Below are positions 1 to 9,637 of a stretch of 64,000 nt of DNA, one piece after another. Origin of the DNA: Pseudotabrizicola alkalilacus (GTDB taxonomy: Bacteria > Pseudomonadota > Alphaproteobacteria > Rhodobacterales > Rhodobacteraceae); NCBI RefSeq assembly GCF_003443995.1, contig NZ_QWEY01000003.1, positions 62,001 through 126,000 on the forward strand, read 5' to 3'. The translations under genes were made by a program, and so were the position numbers. The notes beneath the pieces are model-generated. The model did no database searches. It was not told the origin of the DNA and worked only from the letters and a program-made list of their open reading frames with translations. The first letter of the stretch is position 1. The number at the start of each line of letters is the position of its first letter.

Positions 1-768
1 GGCCCGCGCAAACACCTCCAGCGCGCCCATCATGATGCCGTCAAAGGTCAGCGGGCTGTTGATGTTGATGAGCGAGGTCATCACCGTGTTCTGGTCAACG
101 AAATCCGCCCCGAACAGGATCTTCGACATCTCCACCGAATCCTCGGCCCGGCTGGGTTCGGTCACTGACCCCATATAGGGCTTATCCGACAGCACCATAT
201 GGGCGTGCAGCATATCCAGATGGCGCTTGTTCACCGGCACATCGGTCGGCTCGCAAACCGTGCCGCCCGAATGGTGCAGCCATTTCGACATGTAGCCCAG
301 TTTCACAAAGTTCTGGAAATCGGCAATCGTCGCATAGCGCCGCCCGCCTTCCAGATCGCGCACAAAGGGCGGGCCATAGACCGGGGCCAGCACCAGATTG
401 CGGCCTCCCACCTCGACATTGCGTGCCGGGTTGCGGGCGTGCTGGGTATAGCTGGACGGCGCGGTTGCACACAGCTTGCGCGCCAGACCGCGCGGGATCC
501 GCACCCGCTCGCCCTGCACATCTGCACCGGCCGCTTTCCACAGCGCCAGAGCCGCGGGGTTTTCCACGAAATTGACGCCGATCTCTTCCAGAACCGTGTC
601 GGCATTCCACTCGATGATCTCCAGCGCCTCGGCGTTCAGGATCTCGAAATTCGGAATGTTGCGCTGAATGAACTTTGCCGTTTCCAGCGAAACCGCCGTG
701 CGCTCTGCGCGCCGTGCCGACCCGCCGCCGCCGCGTGCCCGGCGCCCCTCAGTCGCAACTTCGCTCAT
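1..768 (-). CDS. Trimethylamine methyltransferase (MttB) family protein, 3' part outside window
   Basis: Reading leftward from ATG at 768, an uninterrupted frame of 256 codons runs off the window edge. A GGAGGG Shine-Dalgarno lies just upstream. The N-terminus is basic and Gly/Ala-rich (about residues 8-25), followed by a sequence typical of MttB-superfamily proteins (for example EIIEWNADTVLEEIGV and APVYGPPFVRDLEGGRRY). Roseobacters carry many non-pyrrolysine members that move methyl groups from quaternary or tertiary amines to a corrinoid protein; the substrate cannot be told here, and the residue at the pyrrolysine position lies outside the window. Its likely partners (MTHFR, methyl-THF methyltransferase, corrinoid activase) are at the opposite end of the window. 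Confidence 0.85.
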   Translation of the reverse strand, partial: MSEVATEGRRARGGGGSARRAERTAVSLETAKFIQRNIPNFEILNAEALEIIEWNADTVLEEIGVNFVENPAALALWKAAGADVQGERVRIPRGLARKLCATAPSSYTQHARNPARNVEVGGRNLVLAPVYGPPFVRDLEGGRRYATIADFQNFVKLGYMSKWLHHSGGTVCEPTDVPVNKRHLDMLHAHMVLSDKPYMGSVTEPSRAEDSVEMSKILFGADFVDQNTVMTSLININSPLTFDGIMMGALEVFARA

Positions 769-1003
769 GTCGAACCCTCCAAAGCCTGTTTGCCGCCCTT
801 ATGCCGCCATTGCCTGACAACATGGACCCCGTTTCCGTCACTTGGCACCCAAAAACGACATGCGCCCGGCCCACGCTTCTGACCCTCCGCATTCATCTTG
901 GCCCAAATACTCATCTTCCTGATCTCCGCCTGCGATGCGATCTGACCCGCGCGGCACCGCTTTCCCCTCTTGCGATTCTGCGTGGCCCTTCGTATGCGGG
1001 CGC

Positions 1004-2572
1004 ATGACCCATCATGACCGCCTTCTCATCATCGACTTCGGCTCTCAGGTAACGCAGCTGATCGCGCGCCGCCTGCGTGAGCTGAACGTCTATTGCGAAA
1101 TCCATCCGTTCAACAAGGTTGACGATGCCTTTCTGGCCGAGTTTGCGCCGAAAGCCGTGATCTTTTCGGGCGGGCCGTCTTCGGTATTTGCGCCCGGTGC
1201 GCCGATGCCGCCGCAGACGGTATTCACCCTGGGCGTGCCGATCCTGGGGATCTGCTATGGCCAGCAGGTGATGATGCATTGCCTGGGCGGTCTGGTGGAA
1301 CGCGGTCACGGCACCGCCGAATTCGGCCGTGCCTATGTCACGCCAAGCGGCTCGGGTCTGGCGCTGCTTGATGGCTGGTTCGATCCCAATACCACCGCAG
1401 GCCGCGAACAGGTCTGGATGTCGCACGGCGACCATGTGTCGAAAATCGCGCCGGGGTTTGAGGTGTTCGGCACCTCGCCCAATGCGCCCTTTGCCATCAC
1501 CGCCGATCCGTCGCGGCATTTCTATGCGGTCCAGTTCCACCCCGAGGTCCACCACACCCCCAAGGGCGCGAAGCTGTACGAGAATTTCGTGAAACTGGCG
1601 GGGTTCAAGGGTGACTGGACCATGGGGGCCTACCGTGATGAGGCCATCCGCAAGATCCGCGAACAGGTCGGCGACGCAAAGGTGATCTGCGGGCTGTCGG
1701 GCGGGGTCGATTCTTCGGTCGCCGCCGTGCTGATCCATGAAGCAATCGGCGACCAGCTCACGTGCGTGTTCGTCGATCACGGCCTCTTGCGGCTGGGGGA
1801 GGCCGAACAGGTCGTCACCATGTTCCGCGACAACTACAACATGCCGCTGATTCATGCCGACGAATCCGAGCTGTTTCTCGGCGCGCTCGAAGGGGTCTCC
1901 GATCCCGAGATCAAGCGCAAGACCATTGGCCGCCTGTTCATCGACGTGTTCCAGAAACACGCCACCGAAGTCGGCGGCGCGAAATTCTTGGCGCAGGGGA
2001 CACTCTACCCCGATGTCATCGAATCGGTGTCGTTCAGCGGCGGCCCCTCGGTCACCATCAAATCGCACCACAATGTCGGCGGTCTGCCGGAAAAGATGGG
2101 GCTGAAACTGGTCGAACCGCTGCGCGAGCTGTTCAAGGATGAGGTGCGCGCGCTTGGCCGCGAACTCGGCCTGCCCGCCAGCTTTATCGGCCGCCACCCC
2201 TTCCCCGGTCCCGGTCTGGCGATCCGCTGCCCGGGTGAGATCACGGTGGAAAAGCTCGACATTCTGCGCAAGGCGGATGCGGTCTATATCGACCAGATCC
2301 GCAAGCATGGGCTGTATGACGACATCTGGCAGGCCTTTGCCGCCATCCTGCCAATGCGCACCGTGGGCGTGATGGGCGACGGGCGCACCTATGATTTCGC
2401 GCTGGCCCTGCGCGCGGTCACCTCAGTGGATGGTATGACCGCCGATTATTACCCGTTCACCCATGATTTTCTGGGTGAAACCTCGACCCGGATCATCAAC
2501 GAGGTGCCGGGGATCAACCGGGTGTTCTACGACTGCACCAGCAAGCCACCGGGCACGATCGAACTGGAGTGA
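1004..2572 (+). CDS. guaA: GMP synthase (glutamine-hydrolysing)
   Basis: Converts XMP, glutamine and ATP to GMP, the last step of guanine nucleotide synthesis, in the cytoplasm. The N-terminal class I glutamine amidotransferase domain has the nucleophile motif GICYGQQVM and the downstream [10 protein letters not shown]. The ATP-pyrophosphatase domain has the P-loop [13 protein letters not shown], and the C-terminal dimerisation domain ends with the conserved KPPGTIELE. The start is placed at [15 protein letters not shown], giving 522 aa, the usual family length; an in-frame upstream extension of 23 codons is unconserved and rejected. It stands alone, divergent from the MttB-like gene. Confidence 0.97.
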   Translation: MTHHDRLLIIDFGSQVTQLIARRLRELNVYCEIHPFNKVDDAFLAEFAPKAVIFSGGPSSVFAPGAPMPPQTVFTLGVPILGICYGQQVMMHCLGGLVERGHGTAEFGRAYVTPSGSGLALLDGWFDPNTTAGREQVWMSHGDHVSKIAPGFEVFGTSPNAPFAITADPSRHFYAVQFHPEVHHTPKGAKLYENFVKLAGFKGDWTMGAYRDEAIRKIREQVGDAKVICGLSGGVDSSVAAVLIHEAIGDQLTCVFVDHGLLRLGEAEQVVTMFRDNYNMPLIHADESELFLGALEGVSDPEIKRKTIGRLFIDVFQKHATEVGGAKFLAQGTLYPDVIESVSFSGGPSVTIKSHHNVGGLPEKMGLKLVEPLRELFKDEVRALGRELGLPASFIGRHPFPGPGLAIRCPGEITVEKLDILRKADAVYIDQIRKHGLYDDIWQAFAAILPMRTVGVMGDGRTYDFALALRAVTSVDGMTADYYPFTHDFLGETSTRIINEVPGINRVFYDCTSKPPGTIELE

Positions 2573-2627
2573 GCCACGGTTTTCGGTAGAAAATCGTCTC
2601 TCCCCCCTTGTCCGCCTTACGCATCCA

Positions 2628-2661
2628 CGTCACCCTTTGGCCTGACCACAAAAGGGTGACG
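2628..2661 (+). promoter_or_regulatory. Perfect 11-bp hairpin covering the ribosome binding site of the monooxygenase gene
   Basis: CGTCACCCTTT at 2628-2638 is exactly complementary to AAAGGGTGACG at 2651-2661, with a 12-nt loop. The right arm holds the only Shine-Dalgarno-like sequence (AAAGGG) of the gene starting at 2664, so the folded form would hide it. No T-tract follows, so it is a poor intrinsic terminator for guaA. It may be a translational control element, but this is inference. Confidence 0.5.
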
Positions 2662-2663
2662 CC

Positions 2664-2942
2664 ATGATCCGGCTCAAAGGCCATCTGATCTGCATGACCG
2701 AGGCCGAGGCGCAGACCGTGCGCGCTCATGTGCCTGAGCATATCCGGCTGACACGGCTTGAGCCCGGTTGTCTGTCGTTTGACGTGGTGCAGACCGATGA
2801 TCCGCTGATCTGGGATGTGCAGGAAACCTTTCGCACCCGTGACGATTTCGACGCACATCAGACCCGCACCCGCGCCAGCCACTGGTTTGAGTCGACCCGC
2901 CATATCCTGCGCGATTTCCGGGTCGAGGATCTGCCTGACTGA
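2664..2942 (+). CDS. Antibiotic biosynthesis monooxygenase (ABM) family protein
   Basis: A 92-aa protein with the short ferredoxin-like dimeric ABM fold pattern: IRLKGHLICMTEAEAQTV, then HIRLTRLEPGCLSFDVVQ, then a C-terminal segment with DFDAHQTRTRASHWF. Members are cofactor-free quinol or heme-handling monooxygenases; the substrate is unknown. The gene sits 91 bp after guaA and 41 bp before a DMT permease. Its start codon is two bases after a strong hairpin that covers the Shine-Dalgarno. Family assignment is by sequence pattern only. Confidence 0.75.
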   Translation: MIRLKGHLICMTEAEAQTVRAHVPEHIRLTRLEPGCLSFDVVQTDDPLIWDVQETFRTRDDFDAHQTRTRASHWFESTRHILRDFRVEDLPD

Positions 2943-2983
2943 GCGCTCTGGACAGTCCGCACGCCAGCGGCCAGAACAGGCGC

Positions 2984-3868
2984 ATGAACACGCCCGCCCC
3001 CTATCGCCCGCTTGCCGCCGTCTTCTGGATGCTGGGCTCTGTCGTCTCGTTTACCGGCATGGCGATTGCCGGTCGGCAATTGCAGGGCGTGCATGACACG
3101 TTCGAGATCATGGCCGCGCGGTCCTTTGTCAGTTTCTTTCTGGTGATCGCTGCTGCGGTGGCCATGGGCAGGCTGCGTGATATCAGTGGGGTCCGGCTGG
3201 GCGGGCATGCCCTGCGCAATGTGGTGCATTTCACCGGTCAGAATCTGTGGTTCTTTGCGCTGACACTGATTCCCCTTGCTCAGCTGATCGCCATCGAATT
3301 CACCTCGCCGCTCTGGGTCATCCTGCTGTCACCACTGCTGCTGGGTGAGCGGATCACGGGGCCGCGCGCAGTTGCGGCGGGTTTGGGCTTTGTCGGCATC
3401 CTGATCGTGGTGCGCCCGGACTTTAACACGCTGAATCTGGGAGTGCTGGCGGCAGCCGGGGCCGCGGTGTGCTTTGCGGCAACCAATATCGCCACCAAGC
3501 GTCTGGCGCGTGATGTCACGATCCTGTCGATTCTGTTCTGGCTGACCGTAATGCAGTTCGTGTTCGGCACGGTTCTGGCCGCGATGGACGGCCATATCAC
3601 CTGGCCCACCGCTGCTACCGCGCCCTGGCTGGCGCTGATCGGGGTGACCGGCTTGGTTGCGCATTTGTGCCTGACCTCTGCCCTGCGACTTGCCCCGGCC
3701 ACCTTTGTCATGCCCGTTGATTTTATCCGCCTGCCGCTGATGGCGTTTGCAGGCGCGCTTTTGTATCAGGAACAGCTGGAGCCGCTGCTGTTTGCCGGCG
3801 CGGCGCTGATCCTTTTTGCCAATTGGATCAACATCCGATCCGAGACGCGAAAGACACACACACGCTGA
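2984..3868 (+). CDS. EamA/DMT-family transporter
   Basis: A 294-aa hydrophobic inner-membrane protein with about ten predicted membrane segments in two homologous EamA halves. The first half includes WMLGSVVSFTGMAIAGRQL and IPLAQLIAIEFTSPLWVILL; the second begins near VLAAAGAAVCFAATNIATK. This is the usual size for drug/metabolite exporters. The substrate cannot be inferred from sequence; neighbours give no strong hint. It is followed by a regulatory region belonging to the FadL-like gene. Confidence 0.85.
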   Translation: MNTPAPYRPLAAVFWMLGSVVSFTGMAIAGRQLQGVHDTFEIMAARSFVSFFLVIAAAVAMGRLRDISGVRLGGHALRNVVHFTGQNLWFFALTLIPLAQLIAIEFTSPLWVILLSPLLLGERITGPRAVAAGLGFVGILIVVRPDFNTLNLGVLAAAGAAVCFAATNIATKRLARDVTILSILFWLTVMQFVFGTVLAAMDGHITWPTAATAPWLALIGVTGLVAHLCLTSALRLAPATFVMPVDFIRLPLMAFAGALLYQEQLEPLLFAGAALILFANWINIRSETRKTHTR

Positions 3869-3878
3869 TTGATAGAAT

Positions 3879-3929
3879 TATGACGCGGCGTCATTGATTG
3901 ACCGTCATCGCCTGCGTCAATTAGCGTCA
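3879..3929 (+). promoter_or_regulatory. Array of GCGTCAT half-sites upstream of the FadL-like porin
   Basis: A perfect 7+1+7 palindrome, ATGACGC-G-GCGTCAT, lies at 3879-3893. Further half-sites follow: CCGTCAT at 3901, GCGTCAA at 3913 and GCGTCAT at 3923, spaced by 10-14 bp. A possible -35 box (TTGACC, 3897) with a weak -10 (TTAGCG, 3920) lies inside the array, so a bound protein would probably interfere with or direct transcription of the downstream porin. The regulator is not identified. Confidence 0.45.
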
Positions 3930-3966
3930 TCACAGGGGAAATCCTGTATCGGGGATGAGGAAAACC

Positions 3967-5037
3967 ATGAAAAAAATGATGATCGCAGCTGCAGCCGCAG
4001 CAGTGACGGCCGGTTCGGTTCAGGCGGGGGGCTTTGAACGCTCGGCCCTGCCGCTGGGCTTCATGTTTGAAAAAGGCAATTACGCTGAGCTGAGCTTTGG
4101 CTCGGTGTCGCCCAAAGTGTCGGGCGTGCTCGCTCCGATGCCGTCGGTCACGACGGGCAGCGTCCTGAAGGACTATACGACCTTTGGCTTTGCGGTCAAA
4201 ACCGACATCAATGAAAAGCTGTCGCTGGGCCTAACCGTCGATCCGACCTTCGGGGCGGATGTGTTTTATCCGACCGGCACCGGCTTTCCGTTGGCCGGAT
4301 CCTCCGCGAAACTGCGGGGCGAGACCATCGCCGCCGTCGCACGCTACAAGTTCAACGAAAACTTCTCGGTCCATGGTGGCCTCCGCTCTGTTGGCATCGG
4401 CGGTGATCTGTTCCTGCCCGCAGCAGGCAATTATCGCGCCAAGTTTGGCAATGACCGCGACCTTGGCTACCTGATCGGTGTGGCCTATGAAAAACCGGAA
4501 ATCGCCCTGCGTGTGGCGCTGACCTATGCCTCCGAGACCAAGCACACGCTCAACACGTCGATTGCCGGTGTGCCGATGACCTTTGACGTGCCGGTCAAGC
4601 TGCCGCAATCGCTGACGCTGGATGCGCAGACCGGTATCGCAGCTGACACGCTGCTGTTTGGCTCGATCCGCTGGATGGACTGGTCCGTGACCCGGCTTGA
4701 TGGTCCGCTGCTGCCACCTTCGGTCAACCCGCTGGTCAGCTACGATCACGACACCATCACCTATAACATCGGGATTGGACGAAAGTTCAGCGATGCGTTC
4801 TCGGGCGCGATCTCGATCGGCTATGAAAAGCATCATGGCGGTATTGTAGGGAACCTTGGCCCGACCGACGGACAGAAAAGCATTCAGATCGGCGGCACCT
4901 ACACCCATCAGAACATGAAAATCACGGCTGGTGTACGCTACGTTGATATCGGCGATGCAATCGCGCTGCGGGGCAACAGCCGCTTTACCGGCAACAAGGC
5001 CGTCGCCGTCGGCATGAAGGTCGGCTTTTCCTTCTGA
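3967..5037 (+). CDS. FadL/OmpP1-family outer membrane protein
   Basis: A 356-aa exported beta-barrel-like protein. It has a signal peptide (MKKMMIAAAAAAVTAGSVQA), then alternating polar and hydrophobic strands, Gly- and aromatic-rich, ending in the outer-membrane signature GMKVGFSF with a terminal Phe. The order of features resembles the FadL (long-chain fatty acid and aromatic hydrocarbon channel) family, though it is somewhat shorter than E. coli FadL. The start at 3967 is chosen because GAGGA lies five bases before it; ATG 3955, four codons upstream, is the alternative. A terminator follows at 5063, so it is probably monocistronic, controlled by the GCGTCAT array. Confidence 0.75.
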   Translation: MKKMMIAAAAAAVTAGSVQAGGFERSALPLGFMFEKGNYAELSFGSVSPKVSGVLAPMPSVTTGSVLKDYTTFGFAVKTDINEKLSLGLTVDPTFGADVFYPTGTGFPLAGSSAKLRGETIAAVARYKFNENFSVHGGLRSVGIGGDLFLPAAGNYRAKFGNDRDLGYLIGVAYEKPEIALRVALTYASETKHTLNTSIAGVPMTFDVPVKLPQSLTLDAQTGIAADTLLFGSIRWMDWSVTRLDGPLLPPSVNPLVSYDHDTITYNIGIGRKFSDAFSGAISIGYEKHHGGIVGNLGPTDGQKSIQIGGTYTHQNMKITAGVRYVDIGDAIALRGNSRFTGNKAVAVGMKVGFSF

Positions 5038-5062
5038 TCCGCGCCGCCCGGAATGATCCTAG

Positions 5063-5089
5063 ACCCGCCCCCTCACCGGGGCGGGTTTT
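5063..5089 (+). terminator. Intrinsic terminator after the FadL-like gene
   Basis: A 9-bp GC-rich stem (ACCCGCCCC / GGGGCGGGT) with a 6-nt loop is followed by TTTT, 25 bp after the stop codon of the porin gene. Confidence 0.85.
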
Positions 5090-5147
5090 GCATTGAAGGT
5101 GCAGGCCGGGGGCGGTAACTGTCAGGCGCAATGAAAAGGGCAAGGCG

Positions 5148-6017
5148 ATGATCTACGCGACCGGGGCAGAGTATCTGGCAAGTCAGCAAAAGCGCGTGCT
5201 GCTGTTTGGCATGTCCGGTCTGGGCAAGACCCATCTGTCCGCCATGCTGCGCGACAGCCGCCCTGATGCGGGGGGCTGGTTTCATTACTCGGTCGATTAC
5301 CGCATCGGCACCCGCTATATGAACGAATTCATCGCCGACAATTTCAAGCGCGAGGCGATGAAAGTGCCGCTGCTGCGCGAGCTGTTGATGACCGACTCGG
5401 TCTATATCGCGTCGAACATCACCTTTGACAATCTGGCGCCGCTGTCGACCTATCTGGGCAAACCTGGCGATCCGGCCAAGGGCGGGCTGCCCTTTGTCGA
5501 ATACATGATCCGGCAAGAACAGCACCGCAAGGCCGAGGTTTCTGCCATGCTCGACACCGCACATTTCATCACCCGCGCAGATAATATCTATGGATATCAA
5601 AACTTTGTCTGCGATACCTCAGGTTCCATCTGCGAAGTGGTCGAGGCCCAGGATGCCGATGATCCGGTGATGCGGCAATTGTCGCAGAGCTTGCTGCTGG
5701 TCTGGATCAAAGGCTCTGACGATCACACCACCGAGCTGGTCCGCCGTTTTGACCGTGCGCCAAAGCCGATGTATTACCAGCCTGGGTTTCTTCATGCTGC
5801 GTGGGAAGAATACCGCGCAACCTATGACAAATCTGAGCAAACCTGCGACCCGGATCATTTCGTGCGCTGGACGTATGCACGTGCACTGGCCCATCGTCAG
5901 CCACGCTATGCCGCGATGGCGGGCTGGGGTGTGACCGTGATGGCGCAAGAGGTCGCAGCCGTCACAGACACCGATGATTTCAACGCCTTGATCGCCCGCG
6001 CCATTGATCGGCGCTGA
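5148..6017 (+). CDS. P-loop ATPase of unknown role
   Basis: A 289-aa soluble protein with an N-terminal Walker A motif, [14 protein letters not shown] (about residues 18-31). This is followed by a conserved-looking [16 protein letters not shown] segment and a central stretch ([20 protein letters not shown]). No helicase, kinase or AAA+ signature is obvious beyond the P-loop. The C-terminal half is helical. It lies 38 bp upstream of metA in the same direction and may be co-transcribed. I recognise it only as an uncharacterised nucleotide-binding protein. Confidence 0.6.
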   Translation: MIYATGAEYLASQQKRVLLFGMSGLGKTHLSAMLRDSRPDAGGWFHYSVDYRIGTRYMNEFIADNFKREAMKVPLLRELLMTDSVYIASNITFDNLAPLSTYLGKPGDPAKGGLPFVEYMIRQEQHRKAEVSAMLDTAHFITRADNIYGYQNFVCDTSGSICEVVEAQDADDPVMRQLSQSLLLVWIKGSDDHTTELVRRFDRAPKPMYYQPGFLHAAWEEYRATYDKSEQTCDPDHFVRWTYARALAHRQPRYAAMAGWGVTVMAQEVAAVTDTDDFNALIARAIDRR

Positions 6018-6055
6018 TCCGCACCCTACATCCCCGGCTCCAAAGGAAGCACCCC

Positions 6056-6973
6056 ATGCCGATTACCCTGCCAGAGACCCTGCCCGCCTTTGACGTTCTG
6101 CGGAACGAAGGCGTCATGGTCATGTCGCCCGAACGCGCGGCGCGGCAGGATATCCGGCCACTGAAAATCGGGCTGCTCAACCTGATGCCGAAAAAGATCC
6201 AGACCGAAAACCAGTTTGCCCGTCTGATCGGGGCGACGCCGCTGCAGATCAATTTCGAGCTGATCCGCATGTCGGAGCACCAGACCAAAAACACCGCCGC
6301 CGAGCATATGGAAGCGTTCTATCGCCCGTTTCAGGAGGTGAAGGATGAAAAGTTTGACGGCCTGATCATCACCGGCGCGCCGATCGAGCATCTGGAGTTT
6401 GATGCGGTGACCTACTGGCAGGAACTCAGCGAAGTCTTTGAATGGACACAGACAAACGTTCAGTCCACCTTTGGCGTCTGCTGGGGTGGCATGGCAATGA
6501 TCAACCATTTTCATGGCGTGAAAAAGCATCTGCTGGATCACAAGGCTTTTGGCTGCTTCCGTCATCGCAACCTTGCCCCCACCTCGCCCTATCTGCGCGG
6601 GTTTTCCGATGATTTCGTGATCCCCGTCAGCCGCTGGACCGAGATGCGGCAGGATGAGATCGACCGCAGCCCCGGCTTGCGCACCCTCTTGGGCAGTGAT
6701 GAGGTCGGCCCCTGTCTGGTCGAAGACCCGGAGCATCGGGCGCTGTATATTTTCAACCACTTTGAATATGACAGCGACACGTTGAAACAGGAATATGACC
6801 GCGATATTGCCAATGGCACCGCGATCAATGTGCCGCAGAACTACTATACCGATGACAACCCCGCGATGCCGCCGCTGAATCGCTGGAGAAGTCACGCGCA
6901 TCTCCTATATGGCAACTGGATCAACGAGATTTATCAGTCCACGCCCTATGACCCACAAGATATTGGCCGCTAG
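6056..6973 (+). CDS. metA: Homoserine O-acetyltransferase (MetA family)
   Basis: First committed step of methionine synthesis: acylation of homoserine. The 305-aa protein has the family's catalytic Cys142 (FGVCWGG) and the His235/Glu237 pair (FNHFEYD). Residue 111 is Glu (GAPIEHLEF). In this family Glu at 111 goes with acetyl-CoA use and Gly, as in E. coli, with succinyl-CoA, so the enzyme is predicted to be an acetyltransferase. An AAGGAAG ribosome site lies upstream. The 38-bp upstream gap leaves no room for the SAM riboswitch seen before metA in many alphaproteobacteria. It overlaps the next gene by 26 bp. Confidence 0.93.
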   Translation: MPITLPETLPAFDVLRNEGVMVMSPERAARQDIRPLKIGLLNLMPKKIQTENQFARLIGATPLQINFELIRMSEHQTKNTAAEHMEAFYRPFQEVKDEKFDGLIITGAPIEHLEFDAVTYWQELSEVFEWTQTNVQSTFGVCWGGMAMINHFHGVKKHLLDHKAFGCFRHRNLAPTSPYLRGFSDDFVIPVSRWTEMRQDEIDRSPGLRTLLGSDEVGPCLVEDPEHRALYIFNHFEYDSDTLKQEYDRDIANGTAINVPQNYYTDDNPAMPPLNRWRSHAHLLYGNWINEIYQSTPYDPQDIGR

Positions 6974-7898
6974 CGCGGCGCTCATCGGATTTGGCCTGAT
7001 CGCCGCGACCAATGGCCGGCTGTCCGCACGGGAACAGGCGGCGGTGCAGTCGCATCCGCCGACCGGGCAGTTCGTGACGGTAGAGGGGGTGCAGGTCCAT
7101 CTGCAGGTGGCAGGTGCTGGCCCGGATCTGGTGCTGATCCACGGCGCAAACGGCAATCTGCGCGAGTTTACCTTTGCACTGATGGACCAATTGACCGACC
7201 GCTACCGGGTGATCGCGGTGGACAGACCGGGCTTGGGTTATTCCGACCCACTGCCCGACAATGGCGCAAGTGTGCAGGATCAGGCGCGTCTGCTGCGGCA
7301 GGCGGTGGCGCAGATTGGCGTGCAAAATCCGATTGTTCTGGGCCAAAGCTACGGCGGCGCTGTTGCCCTGGCCTGGGCGTTGCAAGCGCGCCCCGCCGCA
7401 TTGGTGCTGGTCTCGTCCCCGTCCTTGCCCTGGCCGGGGGAGCTGGATGCCTGGTATCGGATCACGGCGACACCGCTGGGGCGGGCTACGCTGGTGCCGC
7501 TGGCCTCGGCGTTTGTGTCGCACAGCTTTGTGCGCCGCACCATTGACCGGGTGTTCGCGCCCCAGACCACCCCGCCGGGATATGCCGACCATCTGGGCAT
7601 CGGCCTGACCTTGCGCCGCGAGTCTATGGCGGCAAACATCATGCAGATCAACACCTTGCGCCCGCAAGTTGAGGTAATGCAGCATGATTACCCGCAGCTT
7701 GATCTGCCCATAGAGCTGGTGCATGGCGATGCCGATACCATCGTGCCGCTGCATATCCATTCAGCCCCCCTGATGGCATTGATTCCGCAGGGACATCTGA
7801 CGGTGCTGCCCGGTGTCGGCCACATGCCGCACCACACCCATCCGGGGGCAGTGATTGCCGCGATCGACCGTGCCGCCACCCGCGCCGGATTGCGCTGA
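6948..7898 (+). CDS. Alpha/beta hydrolase, probably membrane-anchored
   Basis: A 316-aa protein starting at ATG 6948, inside the end of metA, with an N-terminal hydrophobic segment ([19 protein letters not shown]) that may be a signal anchor. Hydrolase features follow in order: oxyanion [15 protein letters not shown], nucleophile [10 protein letters not shown], acid region HGDADTIVP and catalytic His in GVGHMPHH. The substrate is unknown. The long overlap with metA suggests translational coupling, although the function need not concern methionine. Confidence 0.85.
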   Translation: MTHKILAASAALIGFGLIAATNGRLSAREQAAVQSHPPTGQFVTVEGVQVHLQVAGAGPDLVLIHGANGNLREFTFALMDQLTDRYRVIAVDRPGLGYSDPLPDNGASVQDQARLLRQAVAQIGVQNPIVLGQSYGGAVALAWALQARPAALVLVSSPSLPWPGELDAWYRITATPLGRATLVPLASAFVSHSFVRRTIDRVFAPQTTPPGYADHLGIGLTLRRESMAANIMQINTLRPQVEVMQHDYPQLDLPIELVHGDADTIVPLHIHSAPLMALIPQGHLTVLPGVGHMPHHTHPGAVIAAIDRAATRAGLR

Positions 7899-7943
7899 GC
7901 CGGGCAATCGCCATACTTGCCGTGACAGACGAAGGATAAAGCC

Positions 7944-8831
7944 ATGAAACTGCCATTTGACGGCGCGATCAGCGCATTTTTCCAAAACAAGGCCCCAAAG
8001 TCGGTGCGCGAGGCCATTCTGGCCGCCGACAAGGATGACATTCTGGACCCATCCTATCCCTACCGCGAGGAGATGAAGGGTAAGGCCTATCAGACGCAGA
8101 TGGATGCGCTGCAGATCGAACTGGTCAAGATGCAGTCAGATCTGAAGACGACCGGCAAGCGGCTTGTCGTGGTGTTCGAGGGCCGGGATGCAGCTGGCAA
8201 GGGTGGCACCATCGGCGCGATGCGCGAAAACCTGAACCCGCGGGCCTGTACCGTGGTTGCCCTCGCCAAACCCTCGGACCATGAGGCGGCGCAGTGGTAT
8301 TTCCAGCGCTACATCGACTGGTTGCCCGCAAAGGGCGAAATCGCCCTGTTTGACCGCAGCTGGTATAACCGCGCGATGATCGAGCATGTCTTTGGCTTTT
8401 GCACACCGGAACAGCGCGCGCATTTCTTTGCGCAACTGCCTGATTTTGAACGGATGCTGGTGGAAGAGGGCTTTATCTTCCGCAAGATCTGGCTGGAGGT
8501 CGGACAGGCGGAACAGCTCAAACGCTTCCTTGCACGCGAGCAAGACCCGCTGAAACAGTGGAAGCTGTCGCTGATCGACATCGAAGGGCTGGCGAAATGG
8601 GAGTCGTATTGCGAAGCCGTTGATGAGACGATGGAGCGCAGCCATTTCACCTTTGCGCCCTGGACGGTGATCTTGTCCGATGACAAGAAACGGGCGCGGA
8701 TTGCGGCGGTACAGACCATTCTTGGCTCGGTTGATTACATGGGCCGTGATCTGGCGGTGATCGGCACGCCGGACCCATTGATCTGTGGCGGGCCAGAACT
8801 GCGGACCACCTCAGGCAAGGAACTCGCGTGA
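7944..8831 (+). CDS. ppk2: Polyphosphate kinase 2
   Basis: Phosphorylates nucleotides with polyphosphate (or the reverse). At 295 aa it has the single-domain PPK2 size. It has Walker [20 protein letters not shown], the following [14 protein letters not shown] segment, and Walker B-like [20 protein letters not shown]. These are the family's diagnostic motifs. The subclass (ADP or GDP preference) cannot be settled by reading. It overlaps the TetR gene by four bases (GTGA), so the two are translationally coupled. Confidence 0.93.
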   Translation: MKLPFDGAISAFFQNKAPKSVREAILAADKDDILDPSYPYREEMKGKAYQTQMDALQIELVKMQSDLKTTGKRLVVVFEGRDAAGKGGTIGAMRENLNPRACTVVALAKPSDHEAAQWYFQRYIDWLPAKGEIALFDRSWYNRAMIEHVFGFCTPEQRAHFFAQLPDFERMLVEEGFIFRKIWLEVGQAEQLKRFLAREQDPLKQWKLSLIDIEGLAKWESYCEAVDETMERSHFTFAPWTVILSDDKKRARIAAVQTILGSVDYMGRDLAVIGTPDPLICGGPELRTTSGKELA

Positions 8832-9460
8832 AACGCGGCTATCACCACGGCAATCTGCGGCAAGCGCTGGTCGAGGCGGCGCTTGACCTGATCGCCAATC
8901 AAGGGCCGACCGGATTTACCCTGTCTGAGGCGGCCAAGGCGGCGGATGTGACCCCGGCTGCGGTCTACCGCCACTTTGCCGGGCGCGAGGATCTGCTGGC
9001 CGAGGTGGCCCGGCAGGGCTATGAGATTTTCGCAGCTCTGATGGAGTTTGCCTTTGACAACGGCCGCCCGACCGCCCTCGCCGCGTTCGAGGCGACCGGG
9101 CGGGCCTACCTCGCCTTTGCCCGCAAATATCCCGGTCATTACATGGCGATGTTCGAAGCAGGGCTGAGCCTGAACGACCACCCTGACCTTGCGCTGGTGG
9201 CGAACAAGGCGCGGTCGGTGCTGGAACGCGCGGCGGAAAGCCTGTCGCAACATCTGCCCCCCGGCATGCGCCCGCCTGCCACGATGTTTTCCGCCCATAT
9301 CTGGGCGATGAGCCATGGCGTGGTCGAGCTGTATATGCGCGGCAGCGCAAATGGCGGCGTGCGCAGCCCATTCCCGCCCGAAGATCTGCTGGAAGCCGGG
9401 ATCGGGATTTATCTGCGTGGTCTGGGGCTGTTGCCACCGGACGGGGCCAAGCTGTCCTGA
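8828..9460 (+). CDS. TetR/AcrR-family transcriptional regulator
   Basis: A 210-aa protein starting with GTG that overlaps the ppk2 stop. The N-terminal helix-turn-helix is typical: [20 protein letters not shown] then [20 protein letters not shown]. The C-terminal ligand domain (residues 70-200) has the pattern of the TetR_C_33-like group ([20 protein letters not shown]). It probably regulates its own operon; the ligand is unknown. Confidence 0.9.
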   Translation: MKRGYHHGNLRQALVEAALDLIANQGPTGFTLSEAAKAADVTPAAVYRHFAGREDLLAEVARQGYEIFAALMEFAFDNGRPTALAAFEATGRAYLAFARKYPGHYMAMFEAGLSLNDHPDLALVANKARSVLERAAESLSQHLPPGMRPPATMFSAHIWAMSHGVVELYMRGSANGGVRSPFPPEDLLEAGIGIYLRGLGLLPPDGAKLS

Positions 9461-9637
9461 CGGCTGCATGGGGCCAGTGCAGGATGCGCTCCGCGCGGGA
9501 GTATTTGGAAAGCAGCAAATCCAGGTCAGGGTGATCGGGCAACAGTGCCGGTCTTCGCGGCGGGTCCGCATTGATGCTGCGCCTGTCGGCAGGTAAGTGT
9601 CGGGGCAGCAAGACTGTCTGGAACAGGGTCTCACGTC

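Noticed and set aside
6018-6055. SAM riboswitch before metA
   Set aside because: The gap of 38 bp is too short and contains no matching structure.
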